Assembly (NCBI GenBank): GCA_035290025.1
Contig: DATDVL010000012.1
Coordinates: 1-11,611, forward strand
Source: DATDVL01 sp035290025
Lineage (GTDB): Archaea > Nanobdellota > Nanobdellia > SCGC-AAA011-G17 > DATDVL01
DNA length: 11,611 nt
Direction: 5' to 3'
Part shown: piece after piece, positions 1 through 6,500 of the stretch
Position numbering within the stretch: the stretch's first letter is position 1
Layout of the letters: each line of letters opens with the position of its first letter
Made by a program: the position numbers and the translations under genes
Notes under the pieces: model-generated
Told to the model about the DNA's origin: nothing
Databases searched by the model: none
What the model saw: only the letters and a program-made list of their open reading frames with translations

Positions 1-136
1 TTGCTGGAAGGTCACAAAAAATGCTGTGACAAAATCACAGCATTTCAAATCCATTGATGCAATGCAAGAAGCTCTAGAAAGCTTTTGGGACAAACACACT
101 TTTACGCAAGGATTTATGCGTTATTTATGTCGCTAA
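1..136 (+). CDS. IS630-type transposase, C-terminal end (partial)
   Basis: An open frame enters from the left edge (first whole codon at 2) and stops with TAA at 134-136. The 44 visible residues begin CWKVTKNAV, continue SIDAMQEALESFWDKH and end FMRYLCR. This fits the C-terminal tail of IS630-family DDE transposases, where the last catalytic acid in an 'NxxEExW' context is followed by a short helical tail ending in a 'YL.R'-like motif. The catalytic acids would lie outside the window, so activity cannot be judged. The stop is only about 15 nt before the TATA box of rps12, so the element appears to end right at the ribosomal promoter. An 11-bp perfect inverted repeat lies inside the frame. The family call is from pattern memory of a short tail and is moderately sure; that it is a gene end is more secure. 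Confidence 0.6.
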   Translation, partial: CWKVTKNAVTKSQHFKSIDAMQEALESFWDKHTFTQGFMRYLCR

Positions 137-151
137 CTAAACAAACGTAAT

Positions 152-160
152 CTTTATAAA
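152..160 (+). promoter_or_regulatory. TATA box of the rps12 operon
   Basis: The sequence CTTTATAAA is centred about 29 nt before the ATG at 185. This is the spacing expected when archaeal transcription starts a few bases before the start codon, giving a nearly leaderless mRNA. No Shine-Dalgarno sequence is present before rps12, which agrees. Confidence 0.65.
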
Positions 161-184
161 TGGTCATCAGAGTTTCTTACACCT

Positions 185-622
185 ATGAGCGGAAAAAGCA
201 ACGGATTAATGGCTGGCAAACGACTACAAAAACGAAGAAAACAATTCCGATGGTGTTCTAAATGGTTCACCAAAAAAACACTCAATCTTAAAGAAAAAGC
301 AGACCCTCTTGGAGGATCATCACAAGCAAAAGGTATCGTCCTAGAAAAGACAGAACGAGAAGCAAAACAACCAAACTCTGCCATGAGAAAATGCGTCAAA
401 GTACAACTCACCAAGAATGGAAAAATAGTAACTGCCTTCGCACCACGTGACGGAGCAATAAAACAAATAGAAGAACACGACGAAATAATCATTGAATGCA
501 TTGGCGGAACCATGGGACGAGCAAAAGGAGACTTACCCGGCGTACGATGGCAAGTCATCAAAGTCAACGATCAAAGTTTAGACGCACTCCTCAGAGGAAA
601 AATAGAGAAAGGACGACGTTAA
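185..622 (+). CDS. rps12: 30S ribosomal protein uS12 (S12)
   Basis: This is a 145-aa small-subunit ribosomal protein that lines the decoding centre and contributes to tRNA selection accuracy. The archaeal/eukaryotic-type layout is clear: a basic N terminus with KRLQKRRKQFRW (12-23), an insert around PLGGSSQAKGIVLEK (41-55), the decoding-loop motif KQPNSAMRK (61-69), and the second conserved loop GRAKGDLPGVRW (111-122) followed by QVIKVN. The length is normal for archaea. The start at 185 is set by the TATA box at 152-160 and by the conserved N terminus; a later Met (residue 9) is less likely. rps7 begins 3 nt after the stop, so this is the first gene of the cluster. Lysine is mostly AAA and arginine mostly CGA/AGA, the pattern shared by the other native genes here. 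Confidence 0.97.
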   Translation: MSGKSNGLMAGKRLQKRRKQFRWCSKWFTKKTLNLKEKADPLGGSSQAKGIVLEKTEREAKQPNSAMRKCVKVQLTKNGKIVTAFAPRDGAIKQIEEHDEIIIECIGGTMGRAKGDLPGVRWQVIKVNDQSLDALLRGKIEKGRR

Positions 623-625
623 ACC

Positions 626-1219
626 ATGATGAAATTCTTCGGCAAATGGGAACCCACGGGCATTGACATCCAAGACCCTGGACTCAAAGATTACATAAAT
701 CTACGACCCATGCATGTCCCACGCATGTCAGGAAGAAACACCAGCGTACGATTCTGGAAAACGAAATACACCGTCATTGAACGACTCGTCAACAAACTCA
801 TGGTACCCGGACACAAAGCAAAAAAACACTTCATCAGCTCCGGACGCTGCGGAGGAAAATCACTAACAGCAATCATGATCGTAAAAAAAGCATTTGACAT
901 TATCGAACAACGAACAAAGAAGAATCCTGTAGAAATATTCGTCAAAGCCATAGAAAACGCAGCACCACGAGAAGAAATAACGACCATAGAATATGGTGGG
1001 GCAAAATATCCTCAAGCAGTAGATGCAGCACCACAACGACGCATTGATGTTGCCTTACGATTCATGGTACAAGGAAGCTACCAAAAAAGCTACGGGAAAA
1101 AAACAAAAGCACACGAAGCACTCGCAGAAGAAATACTCAAAGCCTACCAAAGCGACGGCAAAAGCTTCGCCATTTCTAAAAAACTAGAACTAGAACGACA
1201 AGCAGACGCAGCACGATAA
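626..1219 (+). CDS. rps7: 30S ribosomal protein uS7 (S7)
   Basis: This 197-aa protein nucleates assembly of the 30S head by binding the 3' major domain of 16S rRNA and lies near the E-site tRNA. Archaeal uS7 features are visible: an N-terminal region ending in NLRPMHVPRMSGR (about 26-39), the helical core VIERLVNKLMVPGH, the segment NPVEIFVKAIENAAPREEITTIEYGGAKYPQAVDAAPQRRIDVALRFM (about 100-147), and the C-terminal ALAEEILKAYQ...SFAISKKLELERQADAAR. The family's KxxxEREA.A.R-type ending is present. The gene starts 3 nt after rps12, with no Shine-Dalgarno; the ATGATG leaves either of two adjacent Met codons (626 or 629). Translation is probably coupled to rps12. The next gene begins 6 nt downstream. 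Confidence 0.96.
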   Translation: MMKFFGKWEPTGIDIQDPGLKDYINLRPMHVPRMSGRNTSVRFWKTKYTVIERLVNKLMVPGHKAKKHFISSGRCGGKSLTAIMIVKKAFDIIEQRTKKNPVEIFVKAIENAAPREEITTIEYGGAKYPQAVDAAPQRRIDVALRFMVQGSYQKSYGKKTKAHEALAEEILKAYQSDGKSFAISKKLELERQADAAR

Positions 1220-1225
1220 ATACTT

Positions 1226-1843
1226 ATGAGTTCAGCACTTCTCGAAATACCTGTAGATTCGTCAGAATTTACACAACAAGCTTATCAGCAATGGCTAACT
1301 TATGAAGTAAGCTTCGCTTATCGTGTTTTTGGTATTAGGGAACCTGATGCAGAAGACATCTTCCAAAAAGCCATGCTTTCCTATTTAGCAAAGAAAGACG
1401 ACCCAAAATATGCTTCCAAAACATCATTTGTCGTATTCGGAGGATTCTTCAGAAAAGAATGTTTACGATTTAGATATTCCAGCAACCTTGAACGTCGACG
1501 TAGACAACGTCTAGCTATGGGACTAGAAGTACGCGCTAATAATAATCGTTCACTCCATCCAGCTGAAATAAGCACTGCAATAACACTTTCTCGCTGTAGC
1601 ACACCATCAAGAACACTTGATTCGACTGTAGCTGAACAAGAAATTAACCTTGCTGTCTTGCATGATATTAGATTTAGCAACGTACATTACCAAACACTCT
1701 ATGAACTCCTTTTGGCAGGAAGAACACGGACAGATATTGTAGCAGCTTATCCCCATATGAATCGTAGACTTATTGATAAACAACTTTATAGAATTAGAAA
1801 AAAAGTAAGACGCGTGCTTGAACGACAAGCGAAGATAGACTAA
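1226..1843 (+). CDS. ECF sigma-70-like protein, tandem copy 1
   Basis: This 205-aa protein is of uncertain function. Its layout resembles a bacterial extracytoplasmic-function sigma factor. Residues about 28-95 look like region 2: the helix FGIREPDAEDIFQKAMLSYL (the DAEDIFQ part matches the 'dAEDlvQe.fl' helix of sigma region 2.2), then an aromatic stretch FVVFGGFFRKECLRFRY and an Arg-rich helix ERRRRQRLAMGLEV. Residues about 155-200 look like region 4: YELLLAGRTRTDIVAAYPHMNRRLIDKQLYRIRKKVRRVL, a helix-turn-helix with the usual basic recognition helix. It lies 6 nt after rps7 and 1 nt before its paralogue, so it is probably co-transcribed with the ribosomal genes. Archaea do not use sigma factors for core transcription, so the role is open: a DNA-binding regulator or a transferred gene are both possible. 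The homology is my inference from motifs; that it is a real gene is well supported by the paralogue. Confidence 0.8.
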   Translation: MSSALLEIPVDSSEFTQQAYQQWLTYEVSFAYRVFGIREPDAEDIFQKAMLSYLAKKDDPKYASKTSFVVFGGFFRKECLRFRYSSNLERRRRQRLAMGLEVRANNNRSLHPAEISTAITLSRCSTPSRTLDSTVAEQEINLAVLHDIRFSNVHYQTLYELLLAGRTRTDIVAAYPHMNRRLIDKQLYRIRKKVRRVLERQAKID

Positions 1844-1844
1844 C

Positions 1845-2471
1845 ATGAGTTCAACAGTTTTTGCAAGCCCACCTGTAGATTCGTCAGAGTTTACACAACA
1901 AGTCTATCAGCGATGGTTAGCTTATGGAAAAGGCTTCGCACGTTCTAGATTTGGTATAAAAGGCCATGATGCAGAAGATATTTTTCAAACAGCTATGCTC
2001 CTCTATCTAGGAAAAAAAGATGATCCGAAATATGCAAGAACATCCTCATTTGGAGTATTCACAGGATTCTTTCGAAATTGTTGTTATGACTTTATATATG
2101 AATTGCAAAAAAAACAAAGAATTAATAGACGCTTAGCAGACGGTTTAGAAGTACATTGTGGTAGCCACCTTTTTTTGCATGAAGGAGAAGTAAGCACATC
2201 GCTAACTTCTTTTGGTATAAAAGTACGTTTTACACCTGGAGCTATCGACTCTATTATAGCACGAGAAGAAGCATCAACTATCGCCCATGTGCTGGATAAT
2301 ATTCACTTCGAAAACCCTACATTCCAAAGAATTTATGACCTTCTTAGAGCAGGAAAGACACGGGCAGATATTGTAACACTTTATCCAGACATGAATCTCG
2401 GTAGCCTTGACGGCAGAATTCATCGTATTCGACAAACTATTGTTCAGGCGTTACGCTCAGAGGGACTATAA
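1845..2471 (+). CDS. ECF sigma-70-like protein, tandem copy 2
   Basis: This 208-aa protein is a paralogue of the gene before it and starts 1 nt after that gene's stop. Over the 55 residues from PVDSSEFTQQ to KKDDPKYA, 40 are identical between the two. The region-2-like part is FARSRFGIKGHDAEDIFQ (31-48) and FGVFTGFFRNCCYDFIYELQKKQRINRRLADGLEV (69-103), the latter close to the 'F..wl..ia.N...D..R..kR' pattern of ECF factors. The region-4-like part is IYDLLRAGKTRADIVTLYPDMNLGSLDGRIHRIRQTIVQAL (163-203), where GKTRADIV and SLDGRIHRIR occupy the two helices of a helix-turn-helix. The middle linker (104-140) is poorly conserved between the copies. Its last 6 nt overlap the convergent minus-strand gene. 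No Shine-Dalgarno is evident; coupling to copy 1 is likely. Function unknown; the sigma-like fold is inferred. Confidence 0.8.
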   Translation: MSSTVFASPPVDSSEFTQQVYQRWLAYGKGFARSRFGIKGHDAEDIFQTAMLLYLGKKDDPKYARTSSFGVFTGFFRNCCYDFIYELQKKQRINRRLADGLEVHCGSHLFLHEGEVSTSLTSFGIKVRFTPGAIDSIIAREEASTIAHVLDNIHFENPTFQRIYDLLRAGKTRADIVTLYPDMNLGSLDGRIHRIRQTIVQALRSEGL

Positions 2472-2819
2472 TCTGCAATTCCTTTTTCTCATGACCCTAC
2501 GACGTTCAGCAATACCTGAAACCATATTCGTCGCTGCAAGTATCCAAGGAAAAGCACCACCTACACCTATCTGACAAGCACCTGCATAGGCAAGCACACC
2601 CTCAGTTAAGGCAATACCTGTTAAGCTCATTAACCGACGAGGAACGCGAATCATATCGGGAGCAATAGTACATGCAATATCTTCTGCATCACGACGCAAC
2701 CACGGCTCCGTCAAACGCCATGCTGTAGGAACATAAAAAGGCATTGCACACAAACGACTTATGTGTGTTACGGGTTTCTGATATCTACTTTTCCACATGG
2801 TTACATAGCGTTCTAACAT
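2466..2819 (-). CDS. hypothetical small membrane-associated protein
   Basis: I do not recognise this 117-aa protein. The N-terminal half is basic and aromatic (MLERYVTMWKSRYQ, SRLCAMPFYVPTAWRLTEPWLRR). Residues about 64-101 are hydrophobic and glycine/alanine-rich (LTGIALTEGVLAYAGACQIGVGGAFPWILAATNMVSGIA), long enough for one or two membrane helices, followed by a basic tail ERRRVMRKR. That is the charge pattern of a small membrane protein with the tail on the cytoplasmic side. The start at 2819 is supported by a TATA-like box about 28 nt upstream. It converges on the second sigma-like gene and overlaps it by 6 nt. Codon use is like the native genes. Existence is likely but not certain. Confidence 0.65.
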   Translation of the reverse strand: MLERYVTMWKSRYQKPVTHISRLCAMPFYVPTAWRLTEPWLRRDAEDIACTIAPDMIRVPRRLMSLTGIALTEGVLAYAGACQIGVGGAFPWILAATNMVSGIAERRRVMRKRNCRL

Positions 2820-2842
2820 GATGTAACTACACCAAAATAGTA

Positions 2843-2850
2843 CTTTTAAG
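2843..2850 (-). promoter_or_regulatory. TATA box of the 117-aa hypothetical gene
   Basis: Read on the minus strand the bases are CTTAAAAG, centred about 28 nt upstream of the ATG at 2819. The same octamer at the same distance precedes the hypothetical gene starting at 8079, which strengthens both calls. The distance implies a leaderless mRNA. Confidence 0.5.
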
Positions 2851-2890
2851 CTTTACGAACCTTATTGCCCACTCTAACCTTAACTGTTAT

Positions 2891-2899
2891 CTACAAAAT
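2891..2899 (+). repeat. left target-site duplication of the DUF1428 cassette
   Basis: CTACAAAAT lies immediately outside the left terminal inverted repeat. The 9 bases immediately outside the right repeat (3487-3495) are CTACAAAAG, so 8 of 9 match in direct orientation at exactly the place expected for a transposition footprint. Confidence 0.6.
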
Positions 2900-2916
2900 G
2901 GCTTTGCACAATAACT
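2900..2916 (+). repeat. left terminal inverted repeat
   Basis: GGCTTTGCACAATAACT is the exact reverse complement of 3470-3486. The identity stops abruptly after 17 bp on the inner side and at the element boundary on the outer side, as expected for IS ends. Confidence 0.75.
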
Positions 2917-2951
2917 AGTGGAGATTTTATGCAGGACTATCTTTTTGTGCA

Positions 2952-3308
2952 TTAACCTTCAACAATGGCCTTGAAGCCACCATAGGCCATGCGCTTAGGA
3001 TCAAAGGGCATTGATTTTGGCATCTTGATGCTTTCCATTTCTTTCATGACCTTTGCGTTGACCTTGTCACGATGCGCCCTTGACTTGTACACAATATAAG
3101 AGAAGAACACGGTCTCGCCAGTTTTTGTCTTCACCATCTTCGGAAAAGGCACGCATCCAGGCATCCCCTTAAGATCGTCTCCTTGACATTCCTTGTAATC
3201 AAGCGCTCCGTGCTTCATCCACATTTTTGCTCCCCACTTCGCCATCTTCCGATAGGCGGCCAGGTTCTTTTTTGGCACTGGAAACAAAAATCCATCGACG
3301 TATACCAT
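2952..3308 (-). CDS. DUF1428 family protein (YbaA-like)
   Basis: This 118-aa protein is full length for the DUF1428 family, small single-domain proteins common in bacteria, thought to have an alpha/beta ferredoxin-like (dimeric barrel) fold and without an established activity. Recognisable parts are the start MVYVDGFLFPVPKKNLAAYRKMAKWGAKMWMKHGALDYKECQGDDL (1-46), VPFPKMVKTKTGETVFFSYIVYKSRAHRDKVNAKVMKE (53-90), and the ending PFDPKRMAYGGFKAIVEG (101-118). No signal peptide or membrane segment. Codon use differs from the neighbours: lysine is often AAG, and arginine uses CGG, AGG, CGC and CGT rather than CGA. Unlike the leaderless genes around it, it has a strong GGAGG 7 nt before the ATG. It is the sole gene of a 587-bp segment with terminal inverted repeats, so it probably arrived by transposition, ultimately from a bacterium (inference). 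Confidence 0.92.
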   Translation of the reverse strand: MVYVDGFLFPVPKKNLAAYRKMAKWGAKMWMKHGALDYKECQGDDLKGMPGCVPFPKMVKTKTGETVFFSYIVYKSRAHRDKVNAKVMKEMESIKMPKSMPFDPKRMAYGGFKAIVEG

Positions 3309-3313
3309 TGCAA

Positions 3314-3323
3314 CCCCTCCTTT
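3314..3323 (-). promoter_or_regulatory. strong Shine-Dalgarno of the DUF1428 gene
   Basis: On the minus strand the bases read AAAGGAGGGG, with GGAGG ending 7 nt before the ATG at 3308. Most native genes in the window have no such site. It fixes the start codon and implies a 5' leader; an AT-rich TATA-like stretch (minus strand AAATTTAAAAAC, about 3371-3382) could start an mRNA long enough to contain it. Confidence 0.7.
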
Positions 3324-3469
3324 TTTATTGATTTAAAATTTCAATACAGCTACTTTAGCATATGCTTTGTTTTTAAATTTTTCTGCTTATGAAGGCATTT
3401 GTCACCTTAAGTCTTGGATTTTAGTCATTTCCTTAATAATGGTTGCGTGGGTGTTTTTGTGCACAAATC

Positions 3470-3486
3470 AGTTATTGTGCAAAGCC
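3470..3486 (+). repeat. right terminal inverted repeat
   Basis: AGTTATTGTGCAAAGCC is the exact reverse complement of 2900-2916 and forms the right end of the DUF1428 cassette, 15 bp before the EF-2 TATA box. Confidence 0.75.
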
Positions 3487-3495
3487 CTACAAAAG
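3487..3495 (+). repeat. right target-site duplication of the DUF1428 cassette
   Basis: CTACAAAAG directly abuts the right inverted repeat and matches 8 of 9 bases of 2891-2899 in the same orientation. Removing the cassette and one copy would join the upstream intergenic region to the EF-2 promoter cleanly. Confidence 0.6.
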
Positions 3496-3500
3496 AAAAC

Positions 3501-3510
3501 CTTTTTAAAG
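3501..3510 (+). promoter_or_regulatory. TATA box of the EF-2 gene
   Basis: CTTTTTAAAG is centred about 31 nt before the ATG at 3537, preceded by the purine-rich AAAAGAAAAC that could serve as a BRE. The implied transcript starts within a few bases of the ATG. This excludes the open frame that continues upstream to 3414 as part of the protein. Confidence 0.65.
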
Positions 3511-3536
3511 GATTTTTGCTGAAACAAAACATAACC

Positions 3537-6500
3537 ATGGGAAAAGCAACAACAATTGAAGACCTGAAAGCATTAATGAAAAAACCCATTAATATCAGAA
3601 ATATCTGCACCTCTGCACACATCCACCACGGAAAATGTATCAAAGGTGATTCACGACTTATCTTAGCAGATGGCAGCATAAAAACCGCAGCAGAAATTTA
3701 TCATATTGCTGAAGAAAAAGGAAACAAGTTTGAAGAAAAAGAAGAGCATACTATTTATGACCTTTCACAAGAACCGATAAACATTCTTTCTCTGAATAAA
3801 GAAACTGGAAAATTAGAGGAGAAAAAAATAGATCTCGCATGGAAACTCCAAGGAGGAAAGACTATTACTATTAAGTTGCGTAATGGTTTTACTATAACTA
3901 CAACGCCTGAACATAAGTATATCACTTTTGAAAATATGCAGTTCGTTGAGAAACCTGCTGTAGAAATAAAATTAGGAGACAATATTGTATCCTCACGACT
4001 TACTGAAACACAGTCAAGTATTAACATAAAACATGAGATTCTAGAAAAACTTAGAGCAAGCAACTTTTATGTTACCCTCAAAAAAGATTGTTCACAAGAA
4101 ATAAAGGAAAAAATATTTGCTTATGGCATAAAAAATGTAGTACATGAAATAAAAACTCCGCTTAAAGAAAAATCATTTTATCATGGATTATGGCAGAATA
4201 GATTAGCCATTCAGGATTTCCTTAACATTTGTACACTTTTTACCCTACCAACACCTTATGACTACATTGACACGATTGTTTATAGAACAGGAAAACAACG
4301 AGGACACAACTCCTTACCTATGAATTTACCACAAAACTTTGAAGAATTTTATTATCTTGGTGGATTATTCATTGGAGACGGCACATTCAAACGATTTATT
4401 GTAGGGAAAGAAGAACTCCGTTCAAAATTCATGACTATCTGCAATAACCTAGGATTAAACCCTAAACCAAAAAATGATCCTGGAAAAACACCAGCAATAG
4501 AAACCAATAAAACTTTACTTTACATCTTACATAACCTCTTTGACTACCCACTTAGACAAAAAAGCCACCATGTTAAGATATCAGACTTTGTATGGAAAAG
4601 CCCAAAAGAATATACTGCACATTTATTACGCGGATACTTTGACACTGACGGAACAGTTGAACTATCACGAGGAGCAATATCCATCAGCTCAGCAAGTAAA
4701 CAAATGATTAAAGACTTAGGACTACTCCTTTTACGATTTGGCATCGTACCCATTATTCAAGATGACACAGTCTATATCAGTGGGTTTTCCCTTCTTAACT
4801 ATATCAAACAAATAGGGTTTTATGTACAACACAAACAAGAACGAGCAATGGCACTATCACAGCACGTTACGGGAAGTTATGTCAGTGACTGGATAAACCT
4901 TTCTGATGCGACTCGAGTAAGCACACAAAATACTCAAAAACTTGTCCATCTAGGACTCAAAGAGCAAGAACATACTAAATATTTTAATGAACACTTAGTT
5001 TACCTTCAAGTAGCATCTATTTCTGAGGGTTATGAAGAAACAGTCTATGACTTTACCATACCTGATAATCACAATTTTGTAGCAGAAGGTATAATCATTC
5101 ATAACACAGCACTTACTGATAACCTCTTAGCAGCAGCAGGACTTATGAGTGAAAAAGCAGCAGGTAACCTTGAAGAAGGTATGGCAACGTGGCAGCACAA
5201 AGATGAACAAGAACGACTCATGACCGTTGACGCAGCAAACGTCAGCATGAGCCACACCTTTGACGGACAAGACTACCTCATCAATCTCATTGATACACCC
5301 GGACACGTAGACTTCGGAGGAAATGTCACTCGAGCCATGCGCGCCATTGACGGAACCATCGTCCTCATCTGCGGCGTTGAAGGCATCATGCCACAAACAG
5401 AAACTGTCGTCAGACAAGCCATCAGAGAACGCGTCAAACCTGTCCTTTTCATCAACAAAGTAGACCGCATGGTCAACGAACTCAAACTCACACCCGAACA
5501 AATACAAGAACGATTCATGAAACTTATCATGGACTTTAACAAACTCGTAGAACAAGTAGCAGAAGAAGAATTCAAAGAAGCATGGAAAGTCAACATCATG
5601 GACGGCAGCGTAGCATTCGGATCAGCACGAGAAAACTGGGGATTAAGCTTACCCTTCATGAAGAAAAAAGGCATCACCTTCAAACAAATCATCGAACAAT
5701 ATACAACCAACAAAACCAAAGAAGAAATAAGCGAATGGTTCTGGAAGAACGCAGCACTCTTCGAAGTCATCTTAGACATGGTCATCAGACACTTACCCAA
5801 CCCCTTACAAGCACAAAAATACCGCATACCCCACATCTGGAAAGGAGACTTACAATCACCCTTCGGACAAGACCTTATCACCACTAACCCCAACGGGAAG
5901 CCAGCATTCGTCATCACCAGAATAGTTATCGACCCGAAATTTGGCAGAGAAATAGCAGCAGGAAGACTATTCTCTGGCACGGTCAAAGAAGGTATGCAAG
6001 TATGGCTTAACAATGCAAAACAATACCAACGCATAGGACAAGTATTCCTCTACAAAGGTATCAAACCCGAACAAATAGGAGAAGCAGTAGCAGGAAACGT
6101 TATCGCACTTGGAGGCGTCAACGGTTACGCAGGAGAAACGGTAACACTAGAACCAGAAGTACCCTTTGAAGACATGAAACACATCTTTGAACCGGTCATC
6201 ACCAAAAGCATTGAACCCATGAAACCACAAGACTTACCTAAACTTGTAGAAATACTCAAAAAAGTAAGCAAAGAAGACCCCTCACTCAAAGTCACTATCA
6301 ATCTAGAAACAGGAGAAAACCTTATCCATGGCATGGGAGAATTACATCTGGAAATTATTGAGAACAGAATCAAAGAGGAACGAGGATTCCAAGTAAAAAC
6401 AGGAGAACCCATCGTTGTCTACAGAGAAACCATACTCAAAGAATCAGGAGAAGTAGAAGGAAAGTCACCCAACAAGCACAACAAGTTCTACATCAAAGTA

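Larger units (their letters stand above)
2900..3486. mobile_element. putative transposase-less mobile cassette carrying a DUF1428 gene
   Basis: This 587-bp segment starts with GGCTTTGCACAATAACT and ends with its perfect reverse complement (17 bp each). It is flanked by a 9-bp direct repeat with one mismatch. The only gene inside is the DUF1428 gene with its own promoter and Shine-Dalgarno; there is no room for a transposase. A 10-bp direct repeat TTTTTGTGCA lies subterminally on both sides (2942-2951 and 3454-3463). This is the form of a 'mobile insertion cassette': IS-type ends enclosing a passenger gene, moved by a transposase supplied elsewhere. From memory the ends resemble IS903-group (IS5 family) termini, which begin GGCTTTG and make 9-bp duplications, but I could not compare them directly. 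The insertion lies next to the EF-2 promoter, between genes, without breaking a reading frame. Confidence 0.7.

Noticed and set aside
2670..2690. The word DAEDI occurs in the 117-aa minus-strand protein as well as in the sigma-like proteins.
   Set aside because: The surrounding residues do not align (RRDAEDIACTIAPD against DAEDIFQ.AML) and the rest of the protein is a hydrophobic stretch; coincidence.
2929..2954. A tiny frame ATG...TAA (MQDYLFVH) preceded by GGAG, at the left end of the cassette.
   Set aside because: Only eight codons, with no promoter and no conservation evidence; it overlaps the subterminal repeat and the DUF1428 stop.
3414..3536. N-terminal extension of EF-2 of 41 residues from a TTG codon.
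   Set aside because: It would translate the cassette end, the duplication and the TATA box; the residues do not resemble EF-2, and the ATG at 3537 fits both the promoter and the conserved N terminus.
5273..6034. A long minus-strand open frame (253 codons) opposite EF-2, with other long antisense frames there.
   Set aside because: It is antisense to conserved EF-2 domains; the translation is Ser/Met/Leu-rich with no recognisable motif, as expected from the complement of A-rich coding sequence.
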